DNA of 64,000 nucleotides from Alcaligenaceae bacterium (GCA_947380655.1 CANCRX010000007.1:1-64000); one strand, 5' to 3'. Positions 8,762-18,467 are shown, counted from the stretch's first letter. Made by a program: numbers and translations. The notes: a model not told the origin generated them from the letters alone.

Positions 8762-8793
8762 AACTCTCCATATATGAGAATGTATGGAGAGTT
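8762..8793. terminator. 11-bp perfect hairpin between convergent genes
   Basis: Arms AACTCTCCATA (8762-8772) and TATGGAGAGTT (8783-8793) with a 10-base loop, located where two genes converge. No strong T-tract follows on either strand, so termination is likely but not certain. Confidence 0.5.
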
Positions 8794-8810
8794 ATTGAAT
8801 ATTTAACGGA

Positions 8811-10112
8811 CTAGCCTATCCGCGTACGATTTGTGAACTGGATCGCGATACAAGCTATCACACCAGGAATAGCGAAGGCATAAAAATAAAAAGGTGTTGG
8901 TAACTGCAAGCTTAATAACGTACCACCGAGCATTGGGCCCAGAATCGCTCCAGTCCGTCCGACACCTGATGCCCAGCCTATTCCAGTTGAGCGTATTTTT
9001 AATGCGTAAAACTGTCCGACATAGGAATACAACACAATCTGAGTACCAATCGTTGTTGCACCGGCAATAGCTACCAGAAGATTTAAAACAATTGCTGAAG
9101 TTTTAAAACCCAGCAAACTGATTGAAACAGTCGCTAAGGCAAAAAAAACAGTTAGGACTAAACGCGGATTAAACTTATCAGCAAGCCAACCACCACCAAC
9201 CGCTCCAAAAATAGCTCCGATATTCAGGACCATTAAAAACATGATGCTTGACCCTAACGGATAGCCAGCTTGATTCATTAGCTTTGGCAACCAGGAGCCA
9301 AGGGCATAAACCATGAGTAAACACATAAAAAAAGATATCCAGAACATCACAGTCGTCAACGCACGTCCGTCCTTGAAAAGTGCAACAAGTGGGGTGCTAT
9401 TCGATGTTTCTAAAGGGTATACAAATACATCATCAGACTGATGCTCAAATGAAGGGTTGAGCTGTTTGACGATTTTTGCCAGGTGATGGGTTTGATTCCC
9501 TCGCGACAAAAATCCAGGGGACTCAGGCATCAGTTTTAAAATTACTGGCAATAAAATCAAGGGAATGATCGCAACAAAGAATACAGAGGACCATCCGAAA
9601 TCAGGAACTAACCACATTCCCAGGCCGGCAGACAACATGCCACCGACGGAATAGCCGCTAAACATAATAGTTACAAGCAGATTTCGTATTTTTTTAGGCG
9701 CATATTCGGTCATCAGGGCAACAACGTTAGGCATCACACCACCGATACCTAAACCAGCGATGAAACGGCAAACACCAAACTCGACCACATCCCTCGCAAA
9801 ACCGTTAATAAAGGTAAAAAAACTAAATAAGATCACGCAGAGCGCGATGACCTTCTTTCTGCCAATACGATCTGAGAGCGGTCCAAAAAACAATGCACCG
9901 AACATCATTCCGAACAAAGCATAGCTACCCATTGCGCCAGCTTGCAGAGGAGAAAGATTCCAACTAGCCATAAGCTTGGGAAGAACCACTCCATAAATCA
10001 CCAAATCATAGCCATCAAAAATAATAATCAATGCGCATACACTTAAGAGTATCCAGTGAAATCGACCAAACTTAGCATTGTCAATTTCTTGATGTAAATT
10101 TATTTGTCTCAT
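8811..10112 (-). CDS. MFS transporter, aromatic acid:H+ symporter family
   Basis: A 433-aa, 12-helix transporter. The first helix carries the family DGYDLVIYG motif, and the loop between helices 2 and 3 has GPLSDRIGRKK, both typical of BenK/PcaK-type symporters. I chose ATG 10112, preceded by GAGA; an upstream TTG at 10133 lacks a good ribosome site. It closes the catechol/benzoate unit, 29 bp after pcaD. It probably imports benzoate, a related aromatic acid, or a downstream intermediate. BenE in the same operon is a second candidate importer. Confidence 0.88.
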   Translation of the reverse strand: MRQINLHQEIDNAKFGRFHWILLSVCALIIIFDGYDLVIYGVVLPKLMASWNLSPLQAGAMGSYALFGMMFGALFFGPLSDRIGRKKVIALCVILFSFFTFINGFARDVVEFGVCRFIAGLGIGGVMPNVVALMTEYAPKKIRNLLVTIMFSGYSVGGMLSAGLGMWLVPDFGWSSVFFVAIIPLILLPVILKLMPESPGFLSRGNQTHHLAKIVKQLNPSFEHQSDDVFVYPLETSNSTPLVALFKDGRALTTVMFWISFFMCLLMVYALGSWLPKLMNQAGYPLGSSIMFLMVLNIGAIFGAVGGGWLADKFNPRLVLTVFFALATVSISLLGFKTSAIVLNLLVAIAGATTIGTQIVLYSYVGQFYALKIRSTGIGWASGVGRTGAILGPMLGGTLLSLQLPTPFYFYAFAIPGVIACIAIQFTNRTRIG

Positions 10113-10141
10113 GAAATTAGTTCTCTGGTTCAATAATAAAA

Positions 10142-10936
10142 TTAAAGCTCAGTCAACGAGCTTAAAAAGAATTCGCTAATAGCCGTATTAAATTCCTTCG
10201 GCTGCTCAATACTCGACAGATGTGATGCGTCAATTGTCTGAATGACTGACTTCCTAATGGATCGCTGCATGACCCGGGCGTCTTCAATCGTTGTGACAGG
10301 ATCTAAAGCCCCTGCAATAATCAGCGTGTCACAAGTTATATTTTTAATTTGATCAGTGAGATCTGCCTCGGCCAGTGCCTCACAACAAGACGCATAACCC
10401 TCTTGATTGGCGTCTCGCAACGTTTCAACCATCGCAGCAACGCGATCTGGATATGCACTTAAAAACTCAGAGGTAAACCAGCGTTTTTCCGCTGTATCCG
10501 CAATAGAACCCAGACCTTCGGCTCTCACCTGTGCGGCACGACTTAACCAAGCAGAGGACACACCAACTTTTGCTGCAGTGTTTGCAATCAGCAGTCTCTC
10601 GATCCGATGGGGCGCGTGAATACCCATCCACTGCCCAGTCAGGCCCCCCATGGATATCCCACAAAAATTGACACGTTCGATCTCAAGGTAATCAAGCAAG
10701 GCAACCACATCCTGGCCCAGCATATCGAGACTATAGGGTCCTTTGGGTGATGCGGAGCGGCCATGTCCTCGCGTGTCATAACGAATAATATGAAAGGAAT
10801 CACAGAGCTTAGCCACTTGAGATTGCCACATATCCGAAGTCGTACCCAGTGAATTCGAAAATAGCAGTACAGGTAAGTCAGCAGAACCTAATCGCGTAAA
10901 AAAAATTTCTGTTTGATTAACTTGAGCAATGGGCAT
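10142..10936 (-). CDS. pcaD: 3-oxoadipate enol-lactonase (PcaD/CatD)
   Basis: Alpha/beta-hydrolase of 264 aa that opens 3-oxoadipate enol-lactone to 3-oxoadipate (beta-ketoadipate). The nucleophile elbow is GISMGG, with acid in GALDPV and His in SHLSS near the C-terminus. The oxyanion region (FSNSLGTTSDMW) and RYDTRGHGRSA are typical of the family. The gene lies 14 bp behind pcaJ. Pathway order is lactone (from CatC) to PcaD to PcaIJ, so it supplies the transferase substrate. The name catD would be equally valid. Confidence 0.92.
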   Translation of the reverse strand: MPIAQVNQTEIFFTRLGSADLPVLLFSNSLGTTSDMWQSQVAKLCDSFHIIRYDTRGHGRSASPKGPYSLDMLGQDVVALLDYLEIERVNFCGISMGGLTGQWMGIHAPHRIERLLIANTAAKVGVSSAWLSRAAQVRAEGLGSIADTAEKRWFTSEFLSAYPDRVAAMVETLRDANQEGYASCCEALAEADLTDQIKNITCDTLIIAGALDPVTTIEDARVMQRSIRKSVIQTIDASHLSSIEQPKEFNTAISEFFLSSLTEL

Positions 10937-10950
10937 ATAGACTTAAATCA

Positions 10951-11616
10951 TTAATTTTTAGTGAGTTGGCGAACACAATTGATCAAATTTGCATTTGTCA
11001 ATTGCTGTAATGTTTCAAAATCAAGACCGGGCACCATATCGATGACTGAGAGACCAGCAGCGGTGACATCAATGACCGCCAAATCGGTATAGATACGGTT
11101 TACACAGGCAATTCCTGTTAGTGGATACCTACACTTCTCAACGATTTTGGGTTCACCCTTTTTAGTGAGATGTTCCATCGTTACAAAAACACGTTTTGCA
11201 CCAATCGCTAAATCCATCGCACCTCCCACTGCAGGAATTGCATCTGGAGCGCCTGTATGCCAGTTTGCTAAATCACCATTTTGCGAAACCTGGAAAGCCC
11301 CGAGCACACAAATATCTAAATGACCACCGCGCATCATGGTGAACGAATCACCATGGTGAAAGAAACAACCACCATTTATTAAGGTGACAAATTCTTTGCC
11401 TGCATTAATCAATTCAGGATCTTCATGTCCTTTTCGTGGTGCAGGTCCTAAACCCAAGATCCCGTTTTCACTATGCAGGAAAATTTCTTTTCCACTTTCC
11501 AGATGATTTGCAATCGATGTGGGTAAGCCAATGCCTAGATTTACGTAGCTACCCTCAGGAATATCTTGGGCTACGCGTTTTGCAATTTCATCTCTTGTTA
11601 AACGTACAAAAGTCAT
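10951..11616 (-). CDS. pcaJ: 3-oxoadipate CoA-transferase subunit B
   Basis: Beta subunit, 221 aa, of the succinyl-CoA:3-oxoadipate CoA-transferase. The catalytic glutamate sits in SENGILGLGPAP. NLGIGLPT and the glycine-rich LINGGCFFHHG are family features. The start is ATG 11616, overlapping the pcaI stop by 4 bp (ATGA), so the two are translationally coupled. Together they form 3-oxoadipyl-CoA in the cytoplasm. The thiolase that should follow (PcaF) is not in this operon or window. Confidence 0.94.
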   Translation of the reverse strand: MTFVRLTRDEIAKRVAQDIPEGSYVNLGIGLPTSIANHLESGKEIFLHSENGILGLGPAPRKGHEDPELINAGKEFVTLINGGCFFHHGDSFTMMRGGHLDICVLGAFQVSQNGDLANWHTGAPDAIPAVGGAMDLAIGAKRVFVTMEHLTKKGEPKIVEKCRYPLTGIACVNRIYTDLAVIDVTAAGLSVIDMVPGLDFETLQQLTNANLINCVRQLTKN

Positions 11617-12287
11617 GATTGGACACCTCCAATGCTCACAACGTGTTGAACAAAGATGCCTGGCGTAACGATATGTTCTGGATCCAGTTCCCCCAGAGGA
11701 ACGATCTCTTGAACTTGAGCGATTGAGCAACGCGCTGCAGTAGCCATGATGGGTCCAAAATTTCTGGCACTTTTGCGATAAACAAGATTGCCCCAACGAT
11801 CACCTTTGAAGGCTTTAATCAAGGAGAAATCAGCAAAAATTGGATACTCAAGAACATAGTTTTTCCCGTTAATGAGTCGAGTTTCCTTACCCTCTGCAAG
11901 TAAGGTCCCGAAGCCTGTAGGCGTAAAAAAAGCGCCTAGACCGGCCCCAGCGGCCTCAATTCTTGCAACCAGATTGCCTTGGGGCACAAGTTCAAGCTCA
12001 ATTTTCTTAGCGTGATAAAGCTTGTCAAACTCATAGGAATCGACTTGACGTGGAAACGAGCAAATGATTTTCCGAACGCGTCCCGCTTTAAGTAATGCGG
12101 CAAGCCCTTTATCGCCGTTACCCGCATTATTGTTAACAATCGTTAATTCTTTTGAACCTTGCTCAATCAAAGCCTCAATGAGCTCTGTAGGTTGGCCGGC
12201 CGTTCCAAAACCACCGATCATGATGGTGGAACCGTCAGAAATAGCAGACATTGACTCTTGAATGCTTAATTTAGATTTATCAATCAT
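11613..12287 (-). CDS. pcaI: 3-oxoadipate CoA-transferase subunit A
   Basis: Alpha subunit, 224 aa. The N-terminal glycine-rich GSTIMIGGFGTAGQP loop binds the CoA moiety. The NNAGNGDKGLAALL and FFTPTGFGT segments are the usual alpha-subunit motifs. It pairs with the next gene (4-bp overlap) and overlaps benE by 8 bp. Succinyl-CoA is the CoA donor in this family. Confidence 0.94.
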   Translation of the reverse strand: MIDKSKLSIQESMSAISDGSTIMIGGFGTAGQPTELIEALIEQGSKELTIVNNNAGNGDKGLAALLKAGRVRKIICSFPRQVDSYEFDKLYHAKKIELELVPQGNLVARIEAAGAGLGAFFTPTGFGTLLAEGKETRLINGKNYVLEYPIFADFSLIKAFKGDRWGNLVYRKSARNFGPIMATAARCSIAQVQEIVPLGELDPEHIVTPGIFVQHVVSIGGVQS

Positions 12288-13455
12288 GACTAACCTTGGG
12301 CTTCAAGATAAAGTAAGCACATCCACCTATAACCACACCCCAAAAGGTAGAACCAATACCTAAGAGGTTCACACCCGAAGCAGTAACAAGAAACGTAATA
12401 AATGACGCTTCACGATGTTCAAGGTCTTCGACCATGGTTGAAATATTGGAGAGAAATGCAGCGAGCAGAGCTAATCCGGCCAGAATCGCGACGAACTCTT
12501 TAGGAAAGCCACTAAATAAAACAACGATGGGGGTAGAAAAAAAGCCTGCTATTAAAAAAAATACACCACTTGCAAGCCCTGCAACATACCGCTTGTCTGG
12601 ATTGGGATGTGCATCTTTCGTCGTACATATTGCAGCGGTGATCGCTGCAGTCACGATCGTAATTCCACCAAAAAACGCCATTAAAAATGAAGAAATGCTA
12701 GTCACCATCATCAATGGTTTGGCTGCAGTGTTGTATCCAGATACTTTCAATATCGCCATACCGGGTAAATATTGGCCCGACAAGCTAACAAGCACTAAAG
12801 GCAAAGCCAAACTGAGAGTGGATTGAAAATCCCAGGCAGGTGAAATAAATACTGGCCGCGTCAGTTCAAAAGGAATGACATTGACGCGATATTGATCAAG
12901 CAGCCACACTGTGACAAGTCCAGCTAACAAGGTTAAGACAATACTTAAGCGAGGAAAAAACTTCTTGCATACCAAGTATGAAAAAATCATACCCAACGCC
13001 AGTAGCGGCATCGTTTGTATTGCTTTAAATGAACCAAGAGCGAATTGAAAGAGAATGCCTGCCATCATCCCCGCTGCAAGCCCCTTAGGAATATGCTTAA
13101 TCAACCAGTCAAAGCTACCTGTCGCTCCAATAATAAAAATAATCAACGCAGCTGTCAGATAGGCGCCAACGATGAATGACATACTCGTATCAGCGATTAA
13201 GGTAATCAGTAAGGCAGAGCCTGGTGCAGACCAGGAAGTAATAATGGGCGATTTATATTTCCAGCTTAAAAAAATACCAGAAATTCCAGCACCTATGGAT
13301 ATCGCCCATATCCATGAAGACATCATTTCAGATGAAATATTTCCTACTGAGCCAACCTGAAAAAAAATCACCAGTGGACCAAGATATGAAATCAAAACAA
13401 CCAAAAACCCGGCCGTTACAGCTGAGAGTGAAATATCCTTTAAGAGCAAGTTCAT
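12280..13455 (-). CDS. benE: BenE-family benzoate/H+ symporter
   Basis: Inner-membrane transporter of 391 aa with about 12 hydrophobic segments. It begins NLLLKDISLSAVTAGFLVV and contains the QLPGM-like QYLPGM region typical of BenE. It lies between the dioxygenase genes and pcaIJ, overlapping both neighbours (1 bp with benD, 8 bp with pcaI). It likely imports benzoate by proton symport. The operon also ends with an MFS transporter, giving two uptake systems in one unit. Confidence 0.9.
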   Translation of the reverse strand: MNLLLKDISLSAVTAGFLVVLISYLGPLVIFFQVGSVGNISSEMMSSWIWAISIGAGISGIFLSWKYKSPIITSWSAPGSALLITLIADTSMSFIVGAYLTAALIIFIIGATGSFDWLIKHIPKGLAAGMMAGILFQFALGSFKAIQTMPLLALGMIFSYLVCKKFFPRLSIVLTLLAGLVTVWLLDQYRVNVIPFELTRPVFISPAWDFQSTLSLALPLVLVSLSGQYLPGMAILKVSGYNTAAKPLMMVTSISSFLMAFFGGITIVTAAITAAICTTKDAHPNPDKRYVAGLASGVFFLIAGFFSTPIVVLFSGFPKEFVAILAGLALLAAFLSNISTMVEDLEHREASFITFLVTASGVNLLGIGSTFWGVVIGGCAYFILKPKVSHD

Positions 13456-14240
13456 CAGCCCTGATCTCCGCCACCAACGGGTAAGACCGTACCTGTTATG
13501 TAAGATGACTCCTCAGATCCTAAAAACAGAATCGCATTAACCTGTTCAGTGATATTTCCATATCGCTTCATTAACGTACTGCTGACAGTCTGATCAATAA
13601 TGTCCTGATACCAAATTTTTTCCTGCTCTGTCATTGGATTAGCATTTCGCGGGATCTTTCTAGCAGGCGCCTCGGTTCCACCGGTTGCCACCGCATTGAT
13701 ACGTATTCCATGTTGAGCATGTTCAAATGCCAGGCAGGCTGTCATCGCATTAATGCCGCCTTTTGCTGCACCATAGGGGACACGATGAATACTGCGCGTT
13801 GCAATAGATGACACATTAACAATAACCCCCTGCTGCTGGGAGATCATTTCTGCAAGCACGGCATGACAACACCATAAGGTTGGAAATAGAGAACGCCGAA
13901 TTTCAGCCTCAATTTCCTGTGGCTTATATTCTTGATAAGGTTTAGCCCAAATCGTGCCACCCACGTTATTAATCAACACATCAATTCGACCAAATTTCGC
14001 AAGCACTTGCGTAACAACTGAATCAGCACCTTCGTATGTTTCAAGATCAGCTAAAAGCATCAGTCCAGGCAAGCCAATCTTTTCAATCTCAATAGCAACC
14101 TCAGAGACCAGTTCAGACCGATCAACCAAAACAACCTGGCCACCCTCGGCAGCAATCGCAAGCGCAACGCCACGACCAATACCCTGTGCAGCACCCGTGA
14201 CGACAACAATCTTGTTTTTGTAGCGAGTTGAATGCGTCAT
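13455..14240 (-). CDS. benD: Dihydroxycyclohexadiene carboxylate dehydrogenase
   Basis: Short-chain dehydrogenase of 261 aa that oxidises and decarboxylates the cis-diol from benzoate to catechol with NAD+. The nucleotide motif TGAAQGIG is near residue 16, NNVGG follows, and the catalytic Ser (VNVSS) and Tyr-x3-Lys (YGAAK) are in place. It overlaps benC and benE by 1 bp each. Its place right after benABC fixes the assignment against the many other SDRs. Confidence 0.92.
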   Translation of the reverse strand: MTHSTRYKNKIVVVTGAAQGIGRGVALAIAAEGGQVVLVDRSELVSEVAIEIEKIGLPGLMLLADLETYEGADSVVTQVLAKFGRIDVLINNVGGTIWAKPYQEYKPQEIEAEIRRSLFPTLWCCHAVLAEMISQQQGVIVNVSSIATRSIHRVPYGAAKGGINAMTACLAFEHAQHGIRINAVATGGTEAPARKIPRNANPMTEQEKIWYQDIIDQTVSSTLMKRYGNITEQVNAILFLGSEESSYITGTVLPVGGGDQG

Positions 14241-15262
14241 TATGAAACTCCAGTCGAGGGAGAGAATTTTTCAAAATAGAAATTTGCTGGTTTAATATTT
14301 TGTGCAGTCAACCACGCACGTACCGCATCAACCATAGCAACCGGTCCGCATAAGTAAATATCAACATCGCCTGCGTTTAACCAACTTTCATCGATATGCT
14401 CTGTGACATACCCTTTTCTGGGGTGAAGACTCTCCTGGGATGCAACACAAGTGCGATATTCAAAATCTTTAATTTCATTCATGGATTGATCGAGTGCGCC
14501 TATCGATACCAGATCAACATCATTGGTTACACCGAAAACCATTTTGACTGTGTGCGAAGCAGCCTGCTGTTGCAAGACGCTGAGCATAGACAGAAATGGG
14601 GCAATCCCTGTCCCGCCAGCGAGAAATAAAACAGGTCGTTTAATTTCTCGCAAATAGAAGTTTCCGTATGGACCGGAAATAGACATCGCCGCACCTGGCG
14701 CAGCACCGTCCAACAGGTACTGACTCATTTTTCCACCGGTCACATTACGGATAACAAAACTCGCTTTCGAGTTCCCTGGCATCGAACTAAAAGAGTAGGA
14801 GCGGGTCTGATCCGTTCCAGGAATGCCGAGATTGACATACTGACCTGGTAAAAAGTTAATCCCATTTCCTTCGCCTAAATCGAGTGAGAGTTCAATCGTC
14901 GATGTCGACACTTGATTAACCTGCTCAATGACGCCATCTTGGCTCGCGACAGAAATCTTGCATGCACTAGAAGAGGCCGGGATATTTACAACGCAATCAG
15001 AGGTAGGCAACATCTGACATGCCAAAATCACACGCTCAGCAGCCTCCTCTGGAGTAAGCGCATCCTCGATATATGAGCTTTCAGGTAAATCATAATGACC
15101 TGATTCACATACACCACGACATGTTCCGCAGGCTCCGTCTCTGCAATCCAGTGGAATATTAATTTTTTGACGATACGCTGCATCAGAGAGTTTTTCGCCT
15201 GTTTCACAATCAATGAATCGCGTCACGCCATCTTCGAACTGAAGTGCAATCTTAAAAGTCAC
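14240..15262 (-). CDS. benC: Benzoate 1,2-dioxygenase reductase component
   Basis: Electron-transfer subunit, 340 aa. It has an N-terminal plant-type 2Fe-2S ferredoxin (Cys40, Cys45, Cys48, Cys82; DGACGTCRG) fused to a ferredoxin-NADP-reductase module: FAD motif RSYSFSSMP, NAD site LAGGTGIAPFLSML and C-terminal YLCGPVAMVD. It passes electrons from NADH to the BenAB oxygenase. The ferredoxin-first order is the class IB arrangement of BenC/XylZ/AntC. It starts 17 bp after benB. Confidence 0.94.
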   Translation of the reverse strand: MTFKIALQFEDGVTRFIDCETGEKLSDAAYRQKINIPLDCRDGACGTCRGVCESGHYDLPESSYIEDALTPEEAAERVILACQMLPTSDCVVNIPASSSACKISVASQDGVIEQVNQVSTSTIELSLDLGEGNGINFLPGQYVNLGIPGTDQTRSYSFSSMPGNSKASFVIRNVTGGKMSQYLLDGAAPGAAMSISGPYGNFYLREIKRPVLFLAGGTGIAPFLSMLSVLQQQAASHTVKMVFGVTNDVDLVSIGALDQSMNEIKDFEYRTCVASQESLHPRKGYVTEHIDESWLNAGDVDIYLCGPVAMVDAVRAWLTAQNIKPANFYFEKFSPSTGVS

Positions 15263-15279
15263 AAAGCCTCCGGTATTTT

Positions 15280-15771
15280 TTATATGTGGTAAATATCAAT
15301 GACCTGATTGATATAGTCGTTTTTCAGGACAATATATTTTTTAAGAATCAAAGGCTTTGGACCTGAAAAGTCGATCACATAACGTGACATACCGAAAAAG
15401 GTATGGTTTGCCTTGTACCGATGACTCATCGTCAGCCAGTTAAATCGAATGGTGAAAATGTCCTCATGACGCGATTCGATTTCAACATTGCTAATGTTGT
15501 GACTCGTTCGCGTATCAGGCATGGTTGCACTGGAGCGTTCGGTTTTAATACGAAAAACTCGATCCTCTAAACCCTGGCGTGTTGGATAGTAGATGAGAGA
15601 TATTTCTGTTTCAGGATTAGTCACCAGACTATCGTCATCATCCCAGGCAGGCATCCAAAAATTCACATCAGGGTGATAACAAGCAAGCCAATCATCCCAA
15701 TTTTCATCGTCAAGTTGCCGTGCCTCATAGAATAAAAATGACTGAATATCCAGAATATTTAAGTCTTTCAT
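15280..15771 (-). CDS. benB: Benzoate 1,2-dioxygenase small (beta) subunit
   Basis: Ring-hydroxylating dioxygenase beta subunit, 163 aa, with SnoaL-like fold. Family features are LFYEARQLDDENWDDWLACY near the start, then RTSHNISNVEI and the MSRYVIDF strand. It forms the alpha3-beta3 oxygenase with BenA and is structural rather than catalytic. Its start overlaps the benA stop by 1 bp. Confidence 0.93.
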   Translation of the reverse strand: MKDLNILDIQSFLFYEARQLDDENWDDWLACYHPDVNFWMPAWDDDDSLVTNPETEISLIYYPTRQGLEDRVFRIKTERSSATMPDTRTSHNISNVEIESRHEDIFTIRFNWLTMSHRYKANHTFFGMSRYVIDFSGPKPLILKKYIVLKNDYINQVIDIYHI

Positions 15772-17144
15772 TATTCAGATTCCTTTGCGTGTGTTGCCTT
15801 CTTCATGACATCTAGCCAATAGCGATGCTGTAAGGTGTAGAGACCTTCATCCTCCGTCTTCACACCACTCATCAAGGGCTTAAGTCCGATCTGTTTTGCA
15901 GCCTCATCTGCACCCTGTACCCAGTGCGTTGCACCACGGCACATATCATTCCAGGGTGATGCAGCGCCAGCAAAGCCAGCCTGACAAGCACGGAACTCTT
16001 CGAGGTCATCTGGAGTGGCCATACCGCTGACGTTAAAGAAATCTTCATACTGACGGATACGCTGTGAACGCGCTTCTGCTGACTCACCTTTAGGCGCAAT
16101 ACAGTAAATGGTGACTTCGGTTTTATTCACAGAAAGCGGGCGCAACAAACGAATCTGCGAACCAAATTGATCCATCAGATATACGTTTGGATAAAGGCAA
16201 AGATTGCGTGAGCGTTCAATCATCCAGTCTGCAGTTGGCTTACCAAATTTTTCTGCAAACGCCTCACGACGTGGATAATTCGGGCGATCCTGCGGATTAG
16301 CCCACTGCGACCACAAGAGCAAGTGACCATTTGTGAAGGAATAGAAACCGCCGCCTTGTTTACCCCACTTCCCTGCATCCATCGCGCGGATATTGTCCTC
16401 GCGTGCAGCCTCGTCTACCTTGCGACGGCTGGTCGTCGCCGCATAATTCCAGTGCACGGCAGATACGTGATAACCATCCGCACCATTTTCAGCCTGCAGC
16501 TTCCAGTTACCCTCAAAGGTATAAGTTGAAGAGCCGCGCAGGACTTCAAGTCCGTCTTCTGACTGATCAACGATCATGTCAATAATCTTTGCAGCCTCGC
16601 CAAGAAAGTCTTCGAGGCTCTGTACATCATCATTGAGACTTCCGAACAAAAATCCTTTGTAATTCGCAAATTTCGGGACTTTCTTTAAATCGTGCGAACC
16701 TTCCTTATTAAAGCCCTCTGGATACCCTGCATCCTCAGGATCTTTCACTTTCAAGAGCTTGCCGCTATTGTTGAATGTCCATCCATGAAAGGGACAGGTA
16801 TAGGTTGCTTTGTTTCCTCGCTTATGACGACATAACTGTGCGCCACGGTGACTACAAGCATTGATGAATGCATTGAGTTCCCCCTGGCGGTTGCGCGCGA
16901 TAAAAATGGGCTGGCGACCTATATAGGTTGAGTAGTAATCATTATTTTGAGGGATCTGGCTTTCGTGCGCCAAGTAAATCCAGTTTCCTTCAAAAATATG
17001 TTTCATCTCCAGTTCGAAGAGCGCCTCATCGGTAAAGGCACTGCGATGCAGACGATAGTCGCCCTTCTCGTGATCTTCGATGAGGAATTGATCCAAATCA
17101 GTAATCTTAGCTGGCTGAGACTTCTCAACTTTTATCGGTATCAT
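15771..17144 (-). CDS. benA: Benzoate 1,2-dioxygenase large (alpha) subunit
   Basis: Rieske oxygenase alpha subunit, 457 aa, which dihydroxylates benzoate to a cis-diol. Rieske ligands are Cys97, His99, Cys117 and His120 (C-S-H and C-P-F-H). The mononuclear iron site shows His226 and His231 (DGYHVSAVH), and a downstream Asp is expected. BenD and BenE in the same unit favour benzoate over anthranilate or toluate, but regiospecificity is not proven. It starts 17 bp behind catA, with no separate promoter space. Confidence 0.94.
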   Translation of the reverse strand: MIPIKVEKSQPAKITDLDQFLIEDHEKGDYRLHRSAFTDEALFELEMKHIFEGNWIYLAHESQIPQNNDYYSTYIGRQPIFIARNRQGELNAFINACSHRGAQLCRHKRGNKATYTCPFHGWTFNNSGKLLKVKDPEDAGYPEGFNKEGSHDLKKVPKFANYKGFLFGSLNDDVQSLEDFLGEAAKIIDMIVDQSEDGLEVLRGSSTYTFEGNWKLQAENGADGYHVSAVHWNYAATTSRRKVDEAAREDNIRAMDAGKWGKQGGGFYSFTNGHLLLWSQWANPQDRPNYPRREAFAEKFGKPTADWMIERSRNLCLYPNVYLMDQFGSQIRLLRPLSVNKTEVTIYCIAPKGESAEARSQRIRQYEDFFNVSGMATPDDLEEFRACQAGFAGAASPWNDMCRGATHWVQGADEAAKQIGLKPLMSGVKTEDEGLYTLQHRYWLDVMKKATHAKESE

Positions 17145-17161
17145 GTCGTTTCCTAGCGTAA

Positions 17162-18082
17162 TTAAGCAGCGGCGCGAATACGATCAACTTCGCTTGAAGG
17201 CGCAACCGCCGAGTTTGCATACAAGTTGAAATCGAAATCTATTGATGCAAAAGGTGCCTTCAAATTATGTTTTGCAATTTCGCTCGCATCCGTAATTTGC
17301 TTGACTGCAGGAACGAGTCCCTCTCTGCTACCAAATGCAAAGTCGTCCCACAAGTATTTGTCACCATCAATATTGATTTGAGTGGTTAATTTGCGATGTC
17401 CGTTAGCAGTCACAAAGAAGTGGATATGTGCTGGACGCTGACCATGTCTTCCGAGCAAATCCAGTAGCTGCTGCGTTGCGCCGTCTGGAGGGCAACCATA
17501 CCCTTTAGGCATAATGGTGCGGAGTTGATAACGACCTTCTGCGTCCGTCACGATTGTTCGGCGTAAATTAAAGGCAGACTGCGACTTATCGAAAAATGAA
17601 TAATTACCAAGCAAATCTGCATGCCAGACTTCGACCGTCGCATTTGGAATGGATTTACCATCCGCACCATAAACAGTGCCCTGCATGTAAAGCACGTCAG
17701 CTTGATCTGATTGTGTACCGTCATCCAAGCGTGCAAAGCCGTTTGCCTTTGGTGCACCAGCTACGTAAAGAGGTCCTTCAATCGTACGGGGTGTACCACC
17801 AACCAAACCCGCTTTAGCCTCGGCCTCATCCGCACGAATATCCAGAAATCTCTCTAATCCAAGTCCTGGCGCCAACAGACCGAATTCATTACGTGCGCCC
17901 GTATCTGCCAGGTACTCCAGACCTTTCCAAAACTCTGTAGAGGAAATATCCAGATCTTCAATGGTCTTACACAGGTCACCGAGTATGCGTACAACAATTT
18001 GTTGAACACGTTTATTGACAGGACCCGTTGCAGTCTCAACAATCCAGCTTTGAACAAGCGCGTCGATTTCTTTGTGATTCAT
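17162..18082 (-). CDS. catA: Catechol 1,2-dioxygenase
   Basis: Intradiol dioxygenase of 306 aa that cleaves catechol to cis,cis-muconate using non-heme Fe(III). Ligands fit the family: Tyr161 (GNYSFFD), Tyr195 (PKGYGCP), His219 and His221 (RPAHIHFF). An N-terminal helical linker domain (about 1-100) is present, as in catechol but not protocatechuate enzymes. The ribosome site GGAG precedes the ATG. It sits between catC and benA, so catechol is made and cut by products of one unit. Confidence 0.95.
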   Translation of the reverse strand: MNHKEIDALVQSWIVETATGPVNKRVQQIVVRILGDLCKTIEDLDISSTEFWKGLEYLADTGARNEFGLLAPGLGLERFLDIRADEAEAKAGLVGGTPRTIEGPLYVAGAPKANGFARLDDGTQSDQADVLYMQGTVYGADGKSIPNATVEVWHADLLGNYSFFDKSQSAFNLRRTIVTDAEGRYQLRTIMPKGYGCPPDGATQQLLDLLGRHGQRPAHIHFFVTANGHRKLTTQINIDGDKYLWDDFAFGSREGLVPAVKQITDASEIAKHNLKAPFASIDFDFNLYANSAVAPSSEVDRIRAAA

Positions 18083-18098
18083 TTTTATCTCCTGACAG

Positions 18099-18113
18099 AT
18101 ACGTTTTAGGTTA
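18099..18113 (-). promoter_or_regulatory. Degenerate LysR-type site ATAC-N7-GTTA before catA
   Basis: This resembles the CatM/BenM consensus (ATAC-N7-GTAT) with the last two bases swapped and has the same TTTTAG core as the perfect site upstream of catB. It lies 16 bp from the catA start, within the 94-bp catC-catA gap, so it may be an internal site or chance. Confidence 0.3.
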
Positions 18114-18176
18114 AAAATATTTTGCTACTGTGAATGAATAAAATTTCCAATTTTTTACTTTTTACGTTTTGCTTTT

Positions 18177-18467
18177 TTACTGATCACTATCGCGTATGGA
18201 AGACGGATGTCTGCATAGGGGCATTACTTTGATTTGCATATAGGGGAAAAGGGGCAACCCTGATAACAGAGTATGAAGTTCATCCACACTGCCCACATCA
18301 AAAATACTGATATTGGAATACTCACCGGCGATGCGCCACAGGTGACGCCATTTACCTTGTTGCTGTAAAGCCTGGGCATAGGTTTTTTCTTTCAACTTAA
18401 TTTCATTGGCTTGAGCCTCCGAAAGAGAGTGAGGAAGATTGACGTCCATGCGAATATGAAAAAGCAT
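18177..18467 (-). CDS. catC: Muconolactone delta-isomerase
   Basis: A 96-aa isomerase that converts muconolactone to 3-oxoadipate enol-lactone. It starts MLFHIRMDVNLP, as the family does, and keeps the catalytic-site region WRHLWRIAGEYSN and the tail LPLFPYMQIKV. I chose ATG 18467, preceded by AAGGA, over an ATG seven codons upstream. It follows catB by 21 bp and precedes catA. Confidence 0.94.
   Translation of the reverse strand: MLFHIRMDVNLPHSLSEAQANEIKLKEKTYAQALQQQGKWRHLWRIAGEYSNISIFDVGSVDELHTLLSGLPLFPYMQIKVMPLCRHPSSIRDSDQ

Noticed and set aside
11617..11796. Long N-terminal extension of pcaJ
   Set aside because: The extra region lies inside pcaI in another frame; ATG 11616 is the coupled start.
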